Source of the DNA: Pantoea sp. IMH
GTDB taxonomy: Bacteria > Pseudomonadota > Gammaproteobacteria > Enterobacterales > Enterobacteriaceae
DNA: 64,000 bases
Reading direction: 5' to 3'
Assembly: GCF_000599885.1 (NCBI RefSeq)
Contig: NZ_JFGT01000005.1
Span: forward strand, 62,001-126,000
Position 1 is the first letter of the stretch, and each line of letters opens with the position of its first letter. Below, in pieces: positions 1 to 9,377 of this stretch. The notes beneath the pieces were generated by a model. The model was given only the letters and a program-made list of their open reading frames with translations, made no database searches and was not told where the DNA came from. The translations under genes were made by a program, and so were the position numbers.

Positions 1-174
1 GTCGTTCTTCTCTTCGGGATACCAGAAAGCGATCTCCGGGCTTCTTACGCCGCTGGCGGCACGATCGTAGGGCTCATACTCCTTTGCGAGATCGACGATC
101 TGTGGCTGAACGCGGGAGTCGCTGGCGCCGGGGGCGTCGCCCTGCGGCCAGAGGGTAATAATGTCAGTTTTCAT
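1..174 (-). CDS. Alpha/beta hydrolase or esterase, N-terminal 58 codons only
   Basis: This frame is open from an ATG at 172-174 (reverse strand) to the left edge, so the gene is cut by the window. The visible N-terminus begins MKTDIITLWPQGDAPGA, and an opening of the type LWP-x-G-x-x-PGA is common in small acetyl-esterase/xylan-esterase-like alpha/beta hydrolases. The catalytic region lies outside the window, so the family is only suggested. The upstream strand carries GGAG-like bases a few nucleotides before the ATG. Neighbour on the right is a long non-coding gap. Confidence 0.5.
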   Translation of the reverse strand, partial: MKTDIITLWPQGDAPGASDSRVQPQIVDLAKEYEPYDRAASGVRSPEIAFWYPEEKND

Positions 175-635
175 AGGCGCTCCTGAGCAGCATAGAGTGA
201 AGTATAGGCCAGCCGGTAAAATAACGGGCTGGCCCTTCAGGAAGAGTGTGAATAGCGATGACAGTGCCGTTTTTAAAATAAGGCGTCCAGCTTTTGCCGC
301 GCGTTTTCCTCAAAATCAGACCAGGCCCAGGGGGGTAGTCCGCATCTTTTCCCGGCAATGTAACCTACTGAATCTGGAGGGCTAAAAACTGATGATAAAT
401 AATATTACTGCAATTATTTAAGTGGGTTGATATCAATTACATTTAAAATCATAAGGATGCATTGGCGTTATTTCAACATGATAGGATGTACAGGAGAAAT
501 TCTTTAATTCCGTTACTGATAAGTCGTTATTATTTTCTGTGAGGAAGATCCTGTATTGAATAATATTACTGCCCTGAGGCGGGCCGCTGAAATAAGGTGT
601 GGTTAATGCAGCGATACTTACCAGTGGGAAAATTA

Positions 636-838
636 TTATCCGGATAATTTAAGTTAGGTAAGCAAATAATAATACTGCCTGGATGAACTGACGCAAATAA
701 GCAGTGAATAATGTTTTATGGGCAGGCTGTCTCTGGTTAGCAGTAAATAATGCTGTCTGGGTGGCTGACTCAGGTAAGCGGGAAATCATATTTTTATGGG
801 CAGGCTGTCTCTGGTTAGCAGTAAATAATGCTGTCTGG
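636..838. repeat. 78-bp tandem repeat with degenerate flanking copy
   Basis: A 47-base identical segment, starting TTTTATGGGCAGGCTGTCTC, occurs at 714-760 and again at 792-838, giving a period of 78 bp. A diverged copy lies just upstream (about 636-713), recognisable by the string TAAGCA-AATAATAATACTGCCTGG and a matching AATGTTTTATG end. The core AATAAT-A/G-CTG-C/T-CTGG also recurs at about 399 and 559. No open frame runs through the units, so this looks like non-coding tandem duplication. Confidence 0.75.
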
Positions 839-915
839 ACAGGGTAAATCGGACAGAGAGATATGTGTTATCCGGACAGATTAACCCAGAAAATCCCCGC
901 CGGGACGGGCTGACA

Positions 916-943
916 CCAGGAGCATCCGTCAGGATGCTCCTGG
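916..943 (-). terminator. Perfect 12-bp hairpin after kdgK
   Basis: The arms 916-927 and 932-943 are perfect inverted repeats with a 4-base loop (gtca). It sits 8 bases past the kdgK stop on the minus strand. There is no T tract on the far side, so it is either a weak terminator or an mRNA-stabilising 3' hairpin. Confidence 0.5.
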
Positions 944-951
944 GCGTGACC

Positions 952-1890
952 TCAGACCGGCATCGCCGCCAGAGGAATGATCGCGCCACGGTGCTGGATA
1001 ACGGTACTGGCAGTAAGATGACCGCGTCTGGCCGCTTCTTCTGCACTGCCGCCACAGAGACGCACCGCCAGATAACCGGCGCTGAATGAGTCGCCCGCAG
1101 CGGTGGTATCAATGACTTTGCTGGCCGGGAGCGCAACGGCAGGAACCTCAATCAGTGACGCATCCGGCAGTGATACCAGGCAGGATTCCGCGCCCCGCTT
1201 GATCACGATTTCGCTGACGCCTGCGGCGCGTGTACGTGCAATCACCTCGTCCACACTCGCTTCGCCCCAGAGCAGGGTTTCATCGTCCAGCGTCAGGAAG
1301 GCGATATCCGTGCAGGCCAGCATCGCCTGATAGGCCGCCTGCGTCTCTTCCGCAGATGACCAGAGGCGCGGGCGGTAGTTATTATCAAAGATAACCTTAC
1401 CGCCGTTGCGGCGATAAGACGACAGCAGCGTCATCAGCTTCTCACGGCTCTGCGGCGTGAGGATCGCCAGGCTGATACCGCTCAGATAGAGATAGTCGAA
1501 TTCTGCCAGCTGCTGGCAAATTTCCTCTGCGCGATCGCTTTCCAGCCAGTAACGGGCCGCCGCGTCGTTGCGCCAGTAATAGAAGGTACGCTCGCCTCTG
1601 GCGTCCGTCTCAATCACATAGAGCCCTGGCAGCTTGTTATCCATTTGCTGGATCAGCGCGGTCTGCACTTTTTCCTGTTGCCAGGCGGCCATCATCTCGC
1701 GACTGAAGCTGTCGGTACCGAGCGCGGTAACATAATCGACGCTCAGCTGCGCCTCTTCTACCTGGCGGGCGATATAGACCGCCGTATTAAGCGTATCACC
1801 GCCGAAACCCCGGCTTAAACCGCTCTCTTTCTGGGAAAGTTCAATCATGCATTCGCCGATTACGGCGATTCTTTTCTGCGTCATTTTCAT
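952..1890 (-). CDS. kdgK: 2-keto-3-deoxygluconate kinase
   Basis: Cytosolic PfkB-family sugar kinase that phosphorylates 2-keto-3-deoxygluconate (KDG) to KDPG, which then enters the Entner-Doudoroff aldolase step. The protein has 312 residues, close to the usual 309-310. The N-terminus RIAVIGECMIELS and the GFGGDTLNTAVY segment (about 28-40) are characteristic of KdgK, and the PfkB signature DTTAAGDSF near 261-270 carries the catalytic Asp and anion hole. The first ATG is preferred because AAGGG lies just before it; a second ATG two codons on is possible. It serves the uronate operon at 14.7-19 kb, uxuA at 60 kb and the lgo genes, all of which lead to KDG. Confidence 0.95.
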   Translation of the reverse strand: MKMTQKRIAVIGECMIELSQKESGLSRGFGGDTLNTAVYIARQVEEAQLSVDYVTALGTDSFSREMMAAWQQEKVQTALIQQMDNKLPGLYVIETDARGERTFYYWRNDAAARYWLESDRAEEICQQLAEFDYLYLSGISLAILTPQSREKLMTLLSSYRRNGGKVIFDNNYRPRLWSSAEETQAAYQAMLACTDIAFLTLDDETLLWGEASVDEVIARTRAAGVSEIVIKRGAESCLVSLPDASLIEVPAVALPASKVIDTTAAGDSFSAGYLAVRLCGGSAEEAARRGHLTASTVIQHRGAIIPLAAMPV

Positions 1891-2191
1891 CAGCCCTTAA
1901 TCCATTCTGCCCCTAGTTTCGCCGTGGCAGGCGGTCGAGTCAATATTTTAAAACAGCGTTTTATTTTTAATGTGGCTTCGCGCCCGTTTTGCACTTTTCT
2001 GCGCCTTCGCCAGGCTTTTACAGCGATTTTATCCGGTTTCACCCTGGCCGGGCGATAAGGTTTCAGCGGGAGAATCAGACGGTCGGTCCTGTTACGTGCA
2101 GGAGGAAAGGTAGCGCGTCGGCTGAGCTAATGCCCTTTCCGACTCTCTCGACTATCTTTACAGAAGATAAAAGTGAGCATGGAGAACAGGT

Positions 2192-4258
2192 ATGTCACGC
2201 ACCGGGAAAATAATCAGTTGGATTATCGGGATTTTTTTACTGCTGATTGCCGTGGTGGTAATCATTATCGCCACTTTTGACTGGAACCGTTTAAAGCCCA
2301 CCATTAATCAGAAAGTGTCGACTGAGCTGAACCGCCCCTTCGCCATTCGCGGCGATTTGGGCGTGGCCTGGACGCGTAACCGGGAAGAGCCGGGCTGGCG
2401 CAGTTGGATCCCCTGGCCGCAGCTTCACGCGGAAGATATTCTGCTCGGTAACCCGCCTGACATTCCTGAGGTAGCGATGGTGCATCTGGCTCGTGCAGAA
2501 GCTACCCTGGCGCCACTGGCGCTGCTGGGAAAAGAGGTCTATATCCCATGGATTAAGCTGACCCAGCCTGACGCCCGGCTGATTCAGACCGCCGACGGGA
2601 AAAACAACTGGACTTTCAATCTTGCCAGCAGTGAAAACAGCGATCCGGCGCAGACGCCTTCCGCCTGGACGTTCCGTCTCGACAATATCATGTTCGATCG
2701 TAGCCAGATCGCCTACCGGGATGCGATCAACAAAGCGGATGTGAAGGTCACGGTCAACCCATTAGGCAAACCTGTTCCTTTCACCCAGATTACAGGAAGC
2801 GAAGACGGCGCTAAAAATGAGGGTGCCGCTGATTTTGTTTTCGGCTGGAAGGCTCACGGAACTTATAACGAGGAGAAACTGACCGGTGAGGGCAAAATCG
2901 GCGGCATGCTTTCCCTGCGCAGCAAAACGACCCCTTTTCCGCTTGAGGTTGACGTGCGTAACGGCACCACGCGGGTTCAGGCGGCGGGCAGCCTTCAGGA
3001 CCCGTTAAATCTGGGCGGCCTGAATTTACGCCTGCGCTTCTCCGGCGATACTCTGGCCAATCTGTATGGTCTGACGGGGGTCCTGCTGCCCGATACGCCG
3101 CCGTACGAAACGGATGGACGCCTGATTGCCCGTTTCCAGCAGAAGGGCGGCCCGGTGTTTCGTTATGAGAAATTTAATGGTCACATCGGCGACAGCGATA
3201 TTCACGGTACCCTGACCTATACCCAGGGCAAACCCCGGCCCAAACTGGAAGGTTCGCTCTCATCCCGCCAGCTGCGCATGGCGGACTTAGGCCCGCTGAT
3301 AGGCGTAGAGTCCGGAAAAGGCAGCGAAAAAACCGAGCAGGCGAAGGCGAAGCGTGGTGAAGCTGACAATCAGCCCGCCGACCGCGTGCTGCCACATGAT
3401 AAATTTGAGACCAAAAACTGGGACAGCATGGATGCCGATGTGAAGTTCCGGGGCGCGCGTATTGAGCACAGTAATTCGCTGCCGCTAAGCGATCTCTATA
3501 CGCACCTGGTGCTGAAGAACGGCAATCTGCTGCTCGATCCGCTGCGTTTCGGCATGGCGGGAGGAAACCTCAACTCAACGATACGAATGGAAGGAGACCG
3601 GACGCCGATGCGGGCCCGCGCCGATCTGCATGCCCGTAACCTTAAGCTGAAGCAGCTCTTCCCGGACGTGGAGGCGATGCAGAGCAGTATGGGGCAGATT
3701 AACGGCGATGCCTCGCTGAGAGGGACTGGCAATTCCGTGGCGGATATTCTGGCAACCAGTAACGGCGACCTGAAGCTGCTGATGAACGATGGCGTGATCA
3801 GTCGTAATCTGATGGAGATTGTCGGTCTGAACGTGGGCAATTACGTGGTGGGCAAACTGTTTGGCGATGATGAAGTCCGGATTAATTGCGCAGCCGCCGA
3901 TCTGAACGTGAACAATGGGCTGGCCACCAGCCAGCTGTTTGTTTTCGATACGCAAAATGCGGTGATTAATATCAGCGGGACCACCAACTTTGCCAACGAA
4001 CGGCTGGATCTTTCGATTAATCCCGAGAGCAAAGGCATCCGCATCGTTACCCTGCGTTCACCGCTCTACGTGCGCGGTACTTTTAAAAATCCGGATGCGG
4101 GCGTCAAGGCCGGGCCGCTGATTGCCCGTGGTGCGGCGGCCGTTGCGCTGGGGGCTGTGGTGGCACCAGCGGCGGCGTTACTGGCGCTGATTTCGCCCAG
4201 CGATAATGAAGATAACCAGTGTAGTAATGTGCTGCAGCAGATGAAAAACGGAAAATAA
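2192..4258 (+). CDS. yhjG: AsmA-family inner-membrane/periplasmic protein YhjG
   Basis: A 688-residue protein with one N-terminal membrane segment (about residues 8-28, WIIGIFLLLIAVVVIIIATF) followed by a long periplasmic region, the layout of AsmA-like proteins. AsmA relatives (TamB, YhdP, YdbH) are thought to bridge the periplasm for phospholipid transport; the role of YhjG itself is not established. The AsmA C-terminal domain is visible around residues 480-620 (GDASLRGTGNSVADILATSNG, then LRSPLYVRGTFKNPD near 630). An Ala-rich hydrophobic tail follows. The start has GGAG eight bases upstream. Its position between kdgK and yhjE is as in E. coli, although pdeH, which lies there in E. coli, is missing. 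Confidence 0.88.
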   Translation: MSRTGKIISWIIGIFLLLIAVVVIIIATFDWNRLKPTINQKVSTELNRPFAIRGDLGVAWTRNREEPGWRSWIPWPQLHAEDILLGNPPDIPEVAMVHLARAEATLAPLALLGKEVYIPWIKLTQPDARLIQTADGKNNWTFNLASSENSDPAQTPSAWTFRLDNIMFDRSQIAYRDAINKADVKVTVNPLGKPVPFTQITGSEDGAKNEGAADFVFGWKAHGTYNEEKLTGEGKIGGMLSLRSKTTPFPLEVDVRNGTTRVQAAGSLQDPLNLGGLNLRLRFSGDTLANLYGLTGVLLPDTPPYETDGRLIARFQQKGGPVFRYEKFNGHIGDSDIHGTLTYTQGKPRPKLEGSLSSRQLRMADLGPLIGVESGKGSEKTEQAKAKRGEADNQPADRVLPHDKFETKNWDSMDADVKFRGARIEHSNSLPLSDLYTHLVLKNGNLLLDPLRFGMAGGNLNSTIRMEGDRTPMRARADLHARNLKLKQLFPDVEAMQSSMGQINGDASLRGTGNSVADILATSNGDLKLLMNDGVISRNLMEIVGLNVGNYVVGKLFGDDEVRINCAAADLNVNNGLATSQLFVFDTQNAVINISGTTNFANERLDLSINPESKGIRIVTLRSPLYVRGTFKNPDAGVKAGPLIARGAAAVALGAVVAPAAALLALISPSDNEDNQCSNVLQQMKNGK

Positions 4259-4264
4259 AACAGC

Positions 4265-4298
4265 ACCCTGGCTGAGCCTCGCTTAGCCAGGGTTGTTT
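4265..4298 (+). terminator. Rho-independent terminator after yhjG
   Basis: Stem ACCCTGGCT (4265-4273) pairs with AGCCAGGGT (4285-4293), extended inward by further pairs, and is followed by a short T-rich run (TTGTTT). It starts 6 bases after the yhjG stop. Confidence 0.75.
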
Positions 4299-4332
4299 AA
4301 CGATGTTTATTGCAGGGATTGCGGCTTCTGAA

Positions 4333-4368
4333 AAAACGCCCCGCGCTAAAAATGGCGCGGGGCGTTTT
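4333..4368. terminator. Bidirectional terminator between yhjG and yhjE
   Basis: Fourteen-base perfect arms (4333-4346 and 4355-4368: AAAACGCCCCGCGC and its complement) with an 8-base loop. Flanking A and T runs make it a good terminator in both directions, serving mainly the convergent yhjE gene. Confidence 0.85.
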
Positions 4369-4410
4369 ACTTTCACACCGGGTTTTTCCTGCTGGTTCAG
4401 CCCGGCAAAC

Positions 4411-5739
4411 TTAATCGAACAGCGATTCGTGGCGCGTCTCTTTGCTGGCCAGCAGCGCGATAAGCGTCAGGCAGGCCATCGCCGCCAGGTAGACGCCAAC
4501 ATAAAACAGGCCATAGTTATGTGCCAGCCAGGTGGCGATATAAGGTGCGACGGACGCGCCAAGTATGGACGACAGATTGTAGGAAAATGAGGCGCCGGTA
4601 TAGCGCACTTCCGTCGGGAACAGTTCCGGCAGCAGCGCCCCCATGGGGCCAAAAGTCAGGCCCATAATGCTCAGTCCGAAGACCAGGAAAGCCAGAACCA
4701 TCGCCGGGCTACCCGATCCCAGCATCGAGGGGAAGATCATCGCAAACGCGATAATCATCAGCGTAATCACAATCATCGTTTTACGGCGGCCAAAGCGATC
4801 GGCCAGCATGCCGGCGATCGGCACCATAATGCCAAAACCCACCACCGCCAGCATCAACATCCATAGCATGGTGTTGCGCGGGAAGCCCAGCCCTTCAGGC
4901 GCAGCGGTGGTGCCATAGGACATGGAGTACACGGTCATGATGTAAAACAGCGTATAGGTTGCCAGCATGATAAAGGTGCCGAGGATCGTCGCCTTCATAT
5001 GTTTAGTCAGCAGTGTCCCGATCGGAATTTTGACCTGCTTCTTCTCTTTTTTCACCTTCTCAAAGACGGGCGACTCGTGCAGCGAGACACGCACGTAAAG
5101 GCCAACCAGCACCAGCACGGCGGAGAGAATAAAGGGAACGCGCCAGCCCCACTGCATAAACTGCTCGTCGGTCAGCAGCCAGGAGAGCAGCAGGAAAGTC
5201 CCGTTGGCGAAAAAGAAGCCGATGGGGGCGCCAAGCTGGGGGAAGGAACCGTAAAGCGCGCGCTTCTTCGCCGGGGCATTTTCGGTGGCAAGCAGCGCCG
5301 CGCCGCCCCATTCGCCGCCCAGGCCAAGACCCTGACCAAAGCGGGCCAGCGCCAGCAGCAGCGGCGCGAAGACGCCAATGGTTGCATAGCCCGGCAGCAG
5401 GCCGATCACTACCGTCGAGATCCCCATGGTCAGCAACGAGGCGACCAGCGTGACCTTGCGGCCCGCGCGATCGCCGAAGTGACCAAAAAGCGCGGAGCCG
5501 ATTGGGCGGGCGATAAACGCGATAGCAAAGGTCGCCAGTGACTGTAGCGTGGCGACGGTCGCATCTCCCTGCGGAAAGAAGATATGCGGAAAAACGATGA
5601 CCGCAGCCGTCGCGTAGATGTAAAAATCAAAAAATTCGATAGCGGTGCCGACCAGCGAGGCAACGAGCACTTTACCGCGTGAGTTGACAGGCGTGGCGTC
5701 GTTTCCGGCGTCGGGCGATGAGGCGATGGAGGCTTGCAT
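4411..5739 (-). CDS. yhjE: MFS transporter of the metabolite:H+ symporter family, YhjE
   Basis: A 442-residue, twelve-helix inner-membrane transporter that resembles E. coli YhjE closely along its length. The N-terminal signature GTAIEFFDFYIYATAAVIVFP (about 31-51) and the GHFGDRAGRK loop (about 85-94) are typical of the MHS group that contains ShiA, KgtP and ProP. The GGEWGGAALLATENAP motif (about 139-155) and the second-half loop ADRFGRRK are intact. The substrate is not known; family members carry organic acids coupled to protons. The ribosome binding site before the ATG is weak. It is convergent with yhjG. Confidence 0.9.
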   Translation of the reverse strand: MQASIASSPDAGNDATPVNSRGKVLVASLVGTAIEFFDFYIYATAAVIVFPHIFFPQGDATVATLQSLATFAIAFIARPIGSALFGHFGDRAGRKVTLVASLLTMGISTVVIGLLPGYATIGVFAPLLLALARFGQGLGLGGEWGGAALLATENAPAKKRALYGSFPQLGAPIGFFFANGTFLLLSWLLTDEQFMQWGWRVPFILSAVLVLVGLYVRVSLHESPVFEKVKKEKKQVKIPIGTLLTKHMKATILGTFIMLATYTLFYIMTVYSMSYGTTAAPEGLGFPRNTMLWMLMLAVVGFGIMVPIAGMLADRFGRRKTMIVITLMIIAFAMIFPSMLGSGSPAMVLAFLVFGLSIMGLTFGPMGALLPELFPTEVRYTGASFSYNLSSILGASVAPYIATWLAHNYGLFYVGVYLAAMACLTLIALLASKETRHESLFD

Positions 5740-6211
5740 AGCAGTTTCTTATTTGTAATACGTGAAAAAGAATCTTACGCAGTGCGTCAGCCGCATTCAA
5801 TGGTGAAAAGCCCGGCGCAGCGGGCCTGCGGCGCGGAAAAGAGGATCCTGCGAGAGATGAGTGGATTACCGGGCGATGGCAGGGTGAATCAGTGATTTTG
5901 TGGCGCGATTCACTACGAATCAGCGTATAAAAAGTATCAACCCAGCTTTAAATGCTGTCTTTTGGGTGAATATTAACCATCAGGCCAGATTTTCGTCTGA
6001 AACGCCGGGAGAAAACGCGAACGCTCTGTGCCCATTGTCGCTGATGACCAGCAATAACTGGCGTTGATCCAGCAACTAAATCAACCTTAAATCAGCTGCA
6101 GTTAATCCCCCTTATTACACCCTTTTCTGATCCTAACCCGGGCGCTGCTTTTTTCAGCAGATAGACTGCTGGCCCATCCACTTTTACGCCCCTGTCAGAA
6201 GGTGATCTGTC
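5740..6211. other. Intergenic region, possible yhjE promoter
   Basis: No gene seen. On the minus strand AAGACA (5956-5961) and GATACT (5933-5938), 17 bases apart, could form a sigma70 promoter for yhjE. An inverted repeat GTGAATC...GATTCAC (5884-5890 and 5907-5913) lies between that site and the yhjE start and could be an operator. Both are guesses from sequence alone. Confidence 0.35.
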
Positions 6212-6448
6212 ATGCTGTTGAAACGTCGAATGGCGAACGGGCTGTTACGCCACTGGCTTCCTCTCCTTACCGGATTCCCACGGATGCTGGCAAGCGGCGC
6301 TGGTGCGGTCAGATGGCAATTGACCGGCGTAACGATATTCAGCGGTATGCTGATGGCCACGCTGATGGGCGTGGTGTTTATCCCGGCACGCTATCTGCAC
6401 ATTCAGTGGCTGCGTGAAAAAGGTAAACCTCTCCGGGAGAAGAACTAA
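6212..6448 (+). pseudogene. C-terminal remnant of an RND efflux pump, now a 78-codon ORF
   Basis: The 78-residue product contains PRMLASGAGAV followed by a segment FSGMLMATLMGVVFIPARYL. This is the ending of AcrB-like RND transporters, where a 'PL-x-x-x-GAGA' helix start is followed by 'GGM-x-AT-x-L-x-x-FFVP'. The rest of a normal ~1030-residue pump is absent from the window, so this is a decayed or relocated tail. It still has an ATG with AAGG about ten bases upstream, and its stop overlaps the tqsA start (TAATG), so it may still be translated and couple translation into tqsA. An alternative is a small membrane protein that resembles the RND tail by descent. Confidence 0.6.
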
Positions 6449-7488
6449 TGTTTGCATCCATGCGTAACAACACCTTTAAAGCCGTGGTTATCCTCGGAAT
6501 GCTGGTGATTATTCTGGCGGGTATCCGCGCCGGGGCTGAAATCGTAGTGCCTTTTATACTCGCCCTGTTCGTGGCGGTGATCCTCAATCCGCTGGTCAGG
6601 CTGCTGCAGCGGACGGGCCTGCCCAGAATGCTGGCCATTTTGCTGCTGGCGGGTGCGATCGTGCTGATCGGTGCGCTGCTGTTAAGTACGCTGGTCACCA
6701 TGCTGAATGATTTTGCCCGCACGCTGCCGCAATATCGCCAGCTGCTGCTGGACTTCCTGTTGGCATTTCAGCAGCATGCGGGCCAGCTGGGCGTGTCGGT
6801 TTCCGCCGAGGCGCTGATCACCATGGTCGATCCCAACGCGGCGATCAACCTGGTTAGCTGGCTGCTTACCCAACTCTCCGGTGCGGTATCAGGCATTTTT
6901 CTTCTGCTGATGACCGTAGTCTTTATGCTGTTTGAAGTGCCGTTGCTGACGGCTAAGCTCCGGCACCTGCTCCGATCGTCCACTTCCGGCATGGCCGCTA
7001 TCCGGCAGGCTATCGACGGCGTCAGCCGCTATCTGGTGCTGAAGACGGCGATCAGCCTGTTCACCGGCATTGTCGTCTGGCTGATGCTGTTATTGCTCGA
7101 TGTCCGTTTTGCCCTGCTGTGGGGCGTACTGGCGTTTGTCCTCAACTACATTCCGAATATCGGTTCGATCATTGCGGCCGTTCCTGCGGTGATTCAGGTG
7201 CTGATTTTTAACGGAACCGGCGAGGCGCTGCTGGTGGCGGCAGGCTACCTGCTGATCAATCTGCTGATTGGCAACATGCTCGAACCGCGGCTGATGGGGC
7301 GTGGACTGGGATTATCCACGCTGGTGGTCTTTCTGGCGCTGATATTCTGGGGCTGGCTGCTGGGCCCGGTAGGGATGTTACTGTCCGTGCCGCTGACCAT
7401 CGTGGCAAAAATCGCGCTGGAACAGATCCGCGGCGGCGACGCGTTGGCGTTGCTGCTCAGCGACCGCAGCGGCTGGCAGCGGGATTAA
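6448..7488 (+). CDS. tqsA: AI-2E family transporter TqsA
   Basis: Inner-membrane protein of 346 residues with the layout of the AI-2E/UPF0118 exporters. TqsA in E. coli affects export of autoinducer-2 and biofilm formation. Motifs match TqsA strongly: [18 protein letters not shown] (about 33-50), [17 protein letters not shown], and near the C-terminus [20 protein letters not shown] and [18 protein letters not shown]. The start codon overlaps the stop of the preceding RND remnant by one base. The 3' end overlaps the convergent hydrolase gene by 4 bases. A paralogue lies at 61.7-62.8 kb. Confidence 0.88.
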   Translation: MFASMRNNTFKAVVILGMLVIILAGIRAGAEIVVPFILALFVAVILNPLVRLLQRTGLPRMLAILLLAGAIVLIGALLLSTLVTMLNDFARTLPQYRQLLLDFLLAFQQHAGQLGVSVSAEALITMVDPNAAINLVSWLLTQLSGAVSGIFLLLMTVVFMLFEVPLLTAKLRHLLRSSTSGMAAIRQAIDGVSRYLVLKTAISLFTGIVVWLMLLLLDVRFALLWGVLAFVLNYIPNIGSIIAAVPAVIQVLIFNGTGEALLVAAGYLLINLLIGNMLEPRLMGRGLGLSTLVVFLALIFWGWLLGPVGMLLSVPLTIVAKIALEQIRGGDALALLLSDRSGWQRD

Positions 7489-8930
7489 TTCAGCGTCTGG
7501 TTCACCTGCTGGACCATCCAGGGATAGAAGGGGTTGGAAGACTGACGCATCAGCATATCCAGGCTGACTATCAGCACCGAACGCTCGCCGCGCGGCGTCA
7601 GGGAACCAAAACTGACGCCGAACGCATTGGGGTGAGTCGGCGTGCGGCCGTAGAGCGAATCGCTGAACGGAAAGGGGAGCGCTACGTGGGACAGGGAATA
7701 GACATCACCGGGATAGTTGATGCCCAGAGGCTCACGGGCAGTGACCGTCGCGCCGGCCAGCGTCGTTTCCGCCACCGCCGCACTGCTGTGAGGCGAAGCA
7801 TTGGTTACCAGGCGGGTGGTGTAATGTCGTGGCGCGGGCGGCAGTAAATGTTGGGCGGCCTGTCTGGCGCTGCTGCGCATCAGCGGCGAAAGCTGCACCG
7901 CCTGATTCACGTCAAACAGCACCAGCTCGCTGCCGTTACGCGGCAGCAGATTGTACAGGGCATGGATCACCGCAGGCGTACTCACCGTGGCGTCGGCCAC
8001 CGACTGGAAAGTCAGCACCGGCGGCGCGTTATCCAGTAACCGGCTCGCTCTGACGCGGTGGAGCTGGGTTTGCAGGGCGCTGGTCAGCAGCCAGGATTGC
8101 CGGGCCGCTTTTACCGGGAACGAGTTGTATTTAAAGGGATTAAATTCCGGCAGGAGACTGAGCCAGGCCGACCGGGCGAACGCTGGCAGCAGCGAAGGCA
8201 GCCCGGCGAGGCCGGCATAGCGCGCATAGCTGCTGACGCCGATCATCGGCGAGATCAGGATCAGACGGCTGGGCAGCGGTAGCGCCTTATCCTCCAGCGC
8301 ATCCAGCGTATATTTCATTGCCAGCGCACCGCCGTTGGAAAAGCCCATGATATGCAGCGGTGCGCCAGCAGGAACACGCGCTCTGGCTTCACGTACGGCC
8401 AGCCGGGTGGCTGCCATCCAGTCTTCCCATTCGACTGTGGTCAGCGCCGCCGGTACCGTACCGTGACCCGGCAGGCGTATCGCCACCACAACATAGCCTT
8501 GCTGTTGATAATTAACGGCAAAATGCCGCAGGCTGTAGGGGGAATCCGTCAGTCCATGCAGCAGAACCACGGCACCGCGAGGCGCGCCCTGCGGCATCAG
8601 CTCATAAGAGCGGTTCCAGTCTGTGGCAAAGCTTTCGGGATAAACCGGACTGTTTTTCGCATAGCGATTAAGGATTTCCGGCGAATCCTCGATTTTGTCA
8701 CTGACGTTACGCTTCATCGCGGCAAAGATTTTTTGCTCGTTTTGCAGATAATCAGCCCAGTTATCCTGATCCAGCTGGCTGTCGCTCAGCTCATCCGGTA
8801 CCCACTTATGCCAGGGCTGCAAATCGGGCCCGCGCTCCGTCACCGCCACGCGCAGCGCCAGCAGGGCGATCAGCATTATCAGCAGGACGATTAGCGATCG
8901 CGTTAACCAGATTTTTGTCCTTCTCAGCAT
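7485..8930 (-). CDS. Membrane-anchored alpha/beta hydrolase
   Basis: A 481-residue serine hydrolase with one N-terminal membrane anchor (about residues 10-28, [19 protein letters not shown]), so the catalytic domain is probably periplasmic. The oxyanion-side motif [11 protein letters not shown] (about 125-135) and the nucleophile elbow GFSNGG with Ser198 are clear, as in lysophospholipase/acylglycerol-lipase-like enzymes. A C-terminal His follows in a conserved-looking [10 protein letters not shown] segment (about 427-436). The real substrate is unknown. GAGG lies eight bases before the ATG. The stop overlaps the convergent tqsA stop through a shared TTAA. Confidence 0.8.
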   Translation of the reverse strand: MLRRTKIWLTRSLIVLLIMLIALLALRVAVTERGPDLQPWHKWVPDELSDSQLDQDNWADYLQNEQKIFAAMKRNVSDKIEDSPEILNRYAKNSPVYPESFATDWNRSYELMPQGAPRGAVVLLHGLTDSPYSLRHFAVNYQQQGYVVVAIRLPGHGTVPAALTTVEWEDWMAATRLAVREARARVPAGAPLHIMGFSNGGALAMKYTLDALEDKALPLPSRLILISPMIGVSSYARYAGLAGLPSLLPAFARSAWLSLLPEFNPFKYNSFPVKAARQSWLLTSALQTQLHRVRASRLLDNAPPVLTFQSVADATVSTPAVIHALYNLLPRNGSELVLFDVNQAVQLSPLMRSSARQAAQHLLPPAPRHYTTRLVTNASPHSSAAVAETTLAGATVTAREPLGINYPGDVYSLSHVALPFPFSDSLYGRTPTHPNAFGVSFGSLTPRGERSVLIVSLDMLMRQSSNPFYPWMVQQVNQTLN

Positions 8931-9043
8931 AATGGGGCCTCGTTGTTATCCCTCTGAAGTGTAGAGTGAATCTGCCGCCAGGCGTTGATCGTTATCATCT
9001 GTCTCTGGCGGTGAATGTCACTATGGGGTTGTTAAATGCAACG

Positions 9044-9060
9044 TGTTGATAAAGGGTTTA
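9044..9060 (+). promoter_or_regulatory. PhoP-box-like direct repeat
   Basis: TGTTGA (9044-9049), five bases, GGTTTA (9055-9060) matches the PhoP consensus T/G-GTTTA-N5-T/G-GTTTA with one mismatch. A GATAAT (9076-9081) lies 15 bases downstream, a little farther than the usual 11-12. It is well placed for PhoPQ control of the Mg2+ transporter mgtB. Confidence 0.45.
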
Positions 9061-9220
9061 AGGAACGGAACGGCAGATAATTACGCAATGTTATCATTTA
9101 ACTCCCTGTTTTTAATAATTTATTTATTTGGTGTTGATGATTTACAGGTCATTTCTTAAGGATTTACTTCGTCAGCAGGCGGGATTATAGTGACGACGAT
9201 TTCATCACTGGAGCGCTTAA

Positions 9221-9249
9221 TTGGACAGTCACCCTTTACGTTTTATGCT
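9221..9249 (+). promoter_or_regulatory. Sigma70-like promoter for mgtB leader
   Basis: TTGGAC (9221-9226) and TATGCT (9244-9249) are separated by exactly 17 bases. Transcription starting near 9256 would give a leader of about 305 nucleotides before mgtB, similar to the long Mg2+-responsive leaders of mgtA/mgtCBR. Confidence 0.45.
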
Positions 9250-9272
9250 TTAAGGTAAGCCAACTCCCTTGT

Positions 9273-9297
9273 TTGCTTGCCGAAAACCGGCGGGCAA
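9273..9297 (+). promoter_or_regulatory. Leader hairpin in mgtB 5' region
   Basis: TTGCTTGCCG (9273-9282) can pair fully with CGGCGGGCAA (9288-9297), including two G-U pairs, around a 5-base loop. It lies just before the leader-peptide frame and could be one arm of a Mg2+- or translation-sensing leader structure. Confidence 0.4.
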
Positions 9298-9377
9298 TGT
9301 TGCACCTCTTCCCTGTGTCACATCCCCGTTTTGCCCATCAATGTTGTCCCGTGCTGATGCCGGGCAAGGAACGCACT

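Larger units (their letters stand above)
175..951. other. AT-rich non-coding gap with repeats
   Basis: About 780 bases without a convincing gene. Open frames here are short, lack ribosome binding sites and match nothing I recognise. The stretch 380-840 is much richer in A+T than the neighbouring genes and holds a repeated AATAATAxTACTGCC-like motif and a 78-bp tandem repeat, listed separately. The 3' end contains the kdgK-proximal hairpin. Confidence 0.6.
8931..9377. other. Promoter and leader region of mgtB
   Basis: About 450 bases with no protein gene of normal size. It holds a PhoP-box-like direct repeat, a sigma70-like promoter and a long leader hairpin (listed separately), followed by a candidate leader peptide. 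The sequence upstream of 9040 shows nothing that I can name. Confidence 0.5.

Noticed and set aside
4999-5541. 180-codon frame opposite yhjE
   Set aside because: Antisense shadow of a transporter gene; low-complexity Gln/Arg composition.
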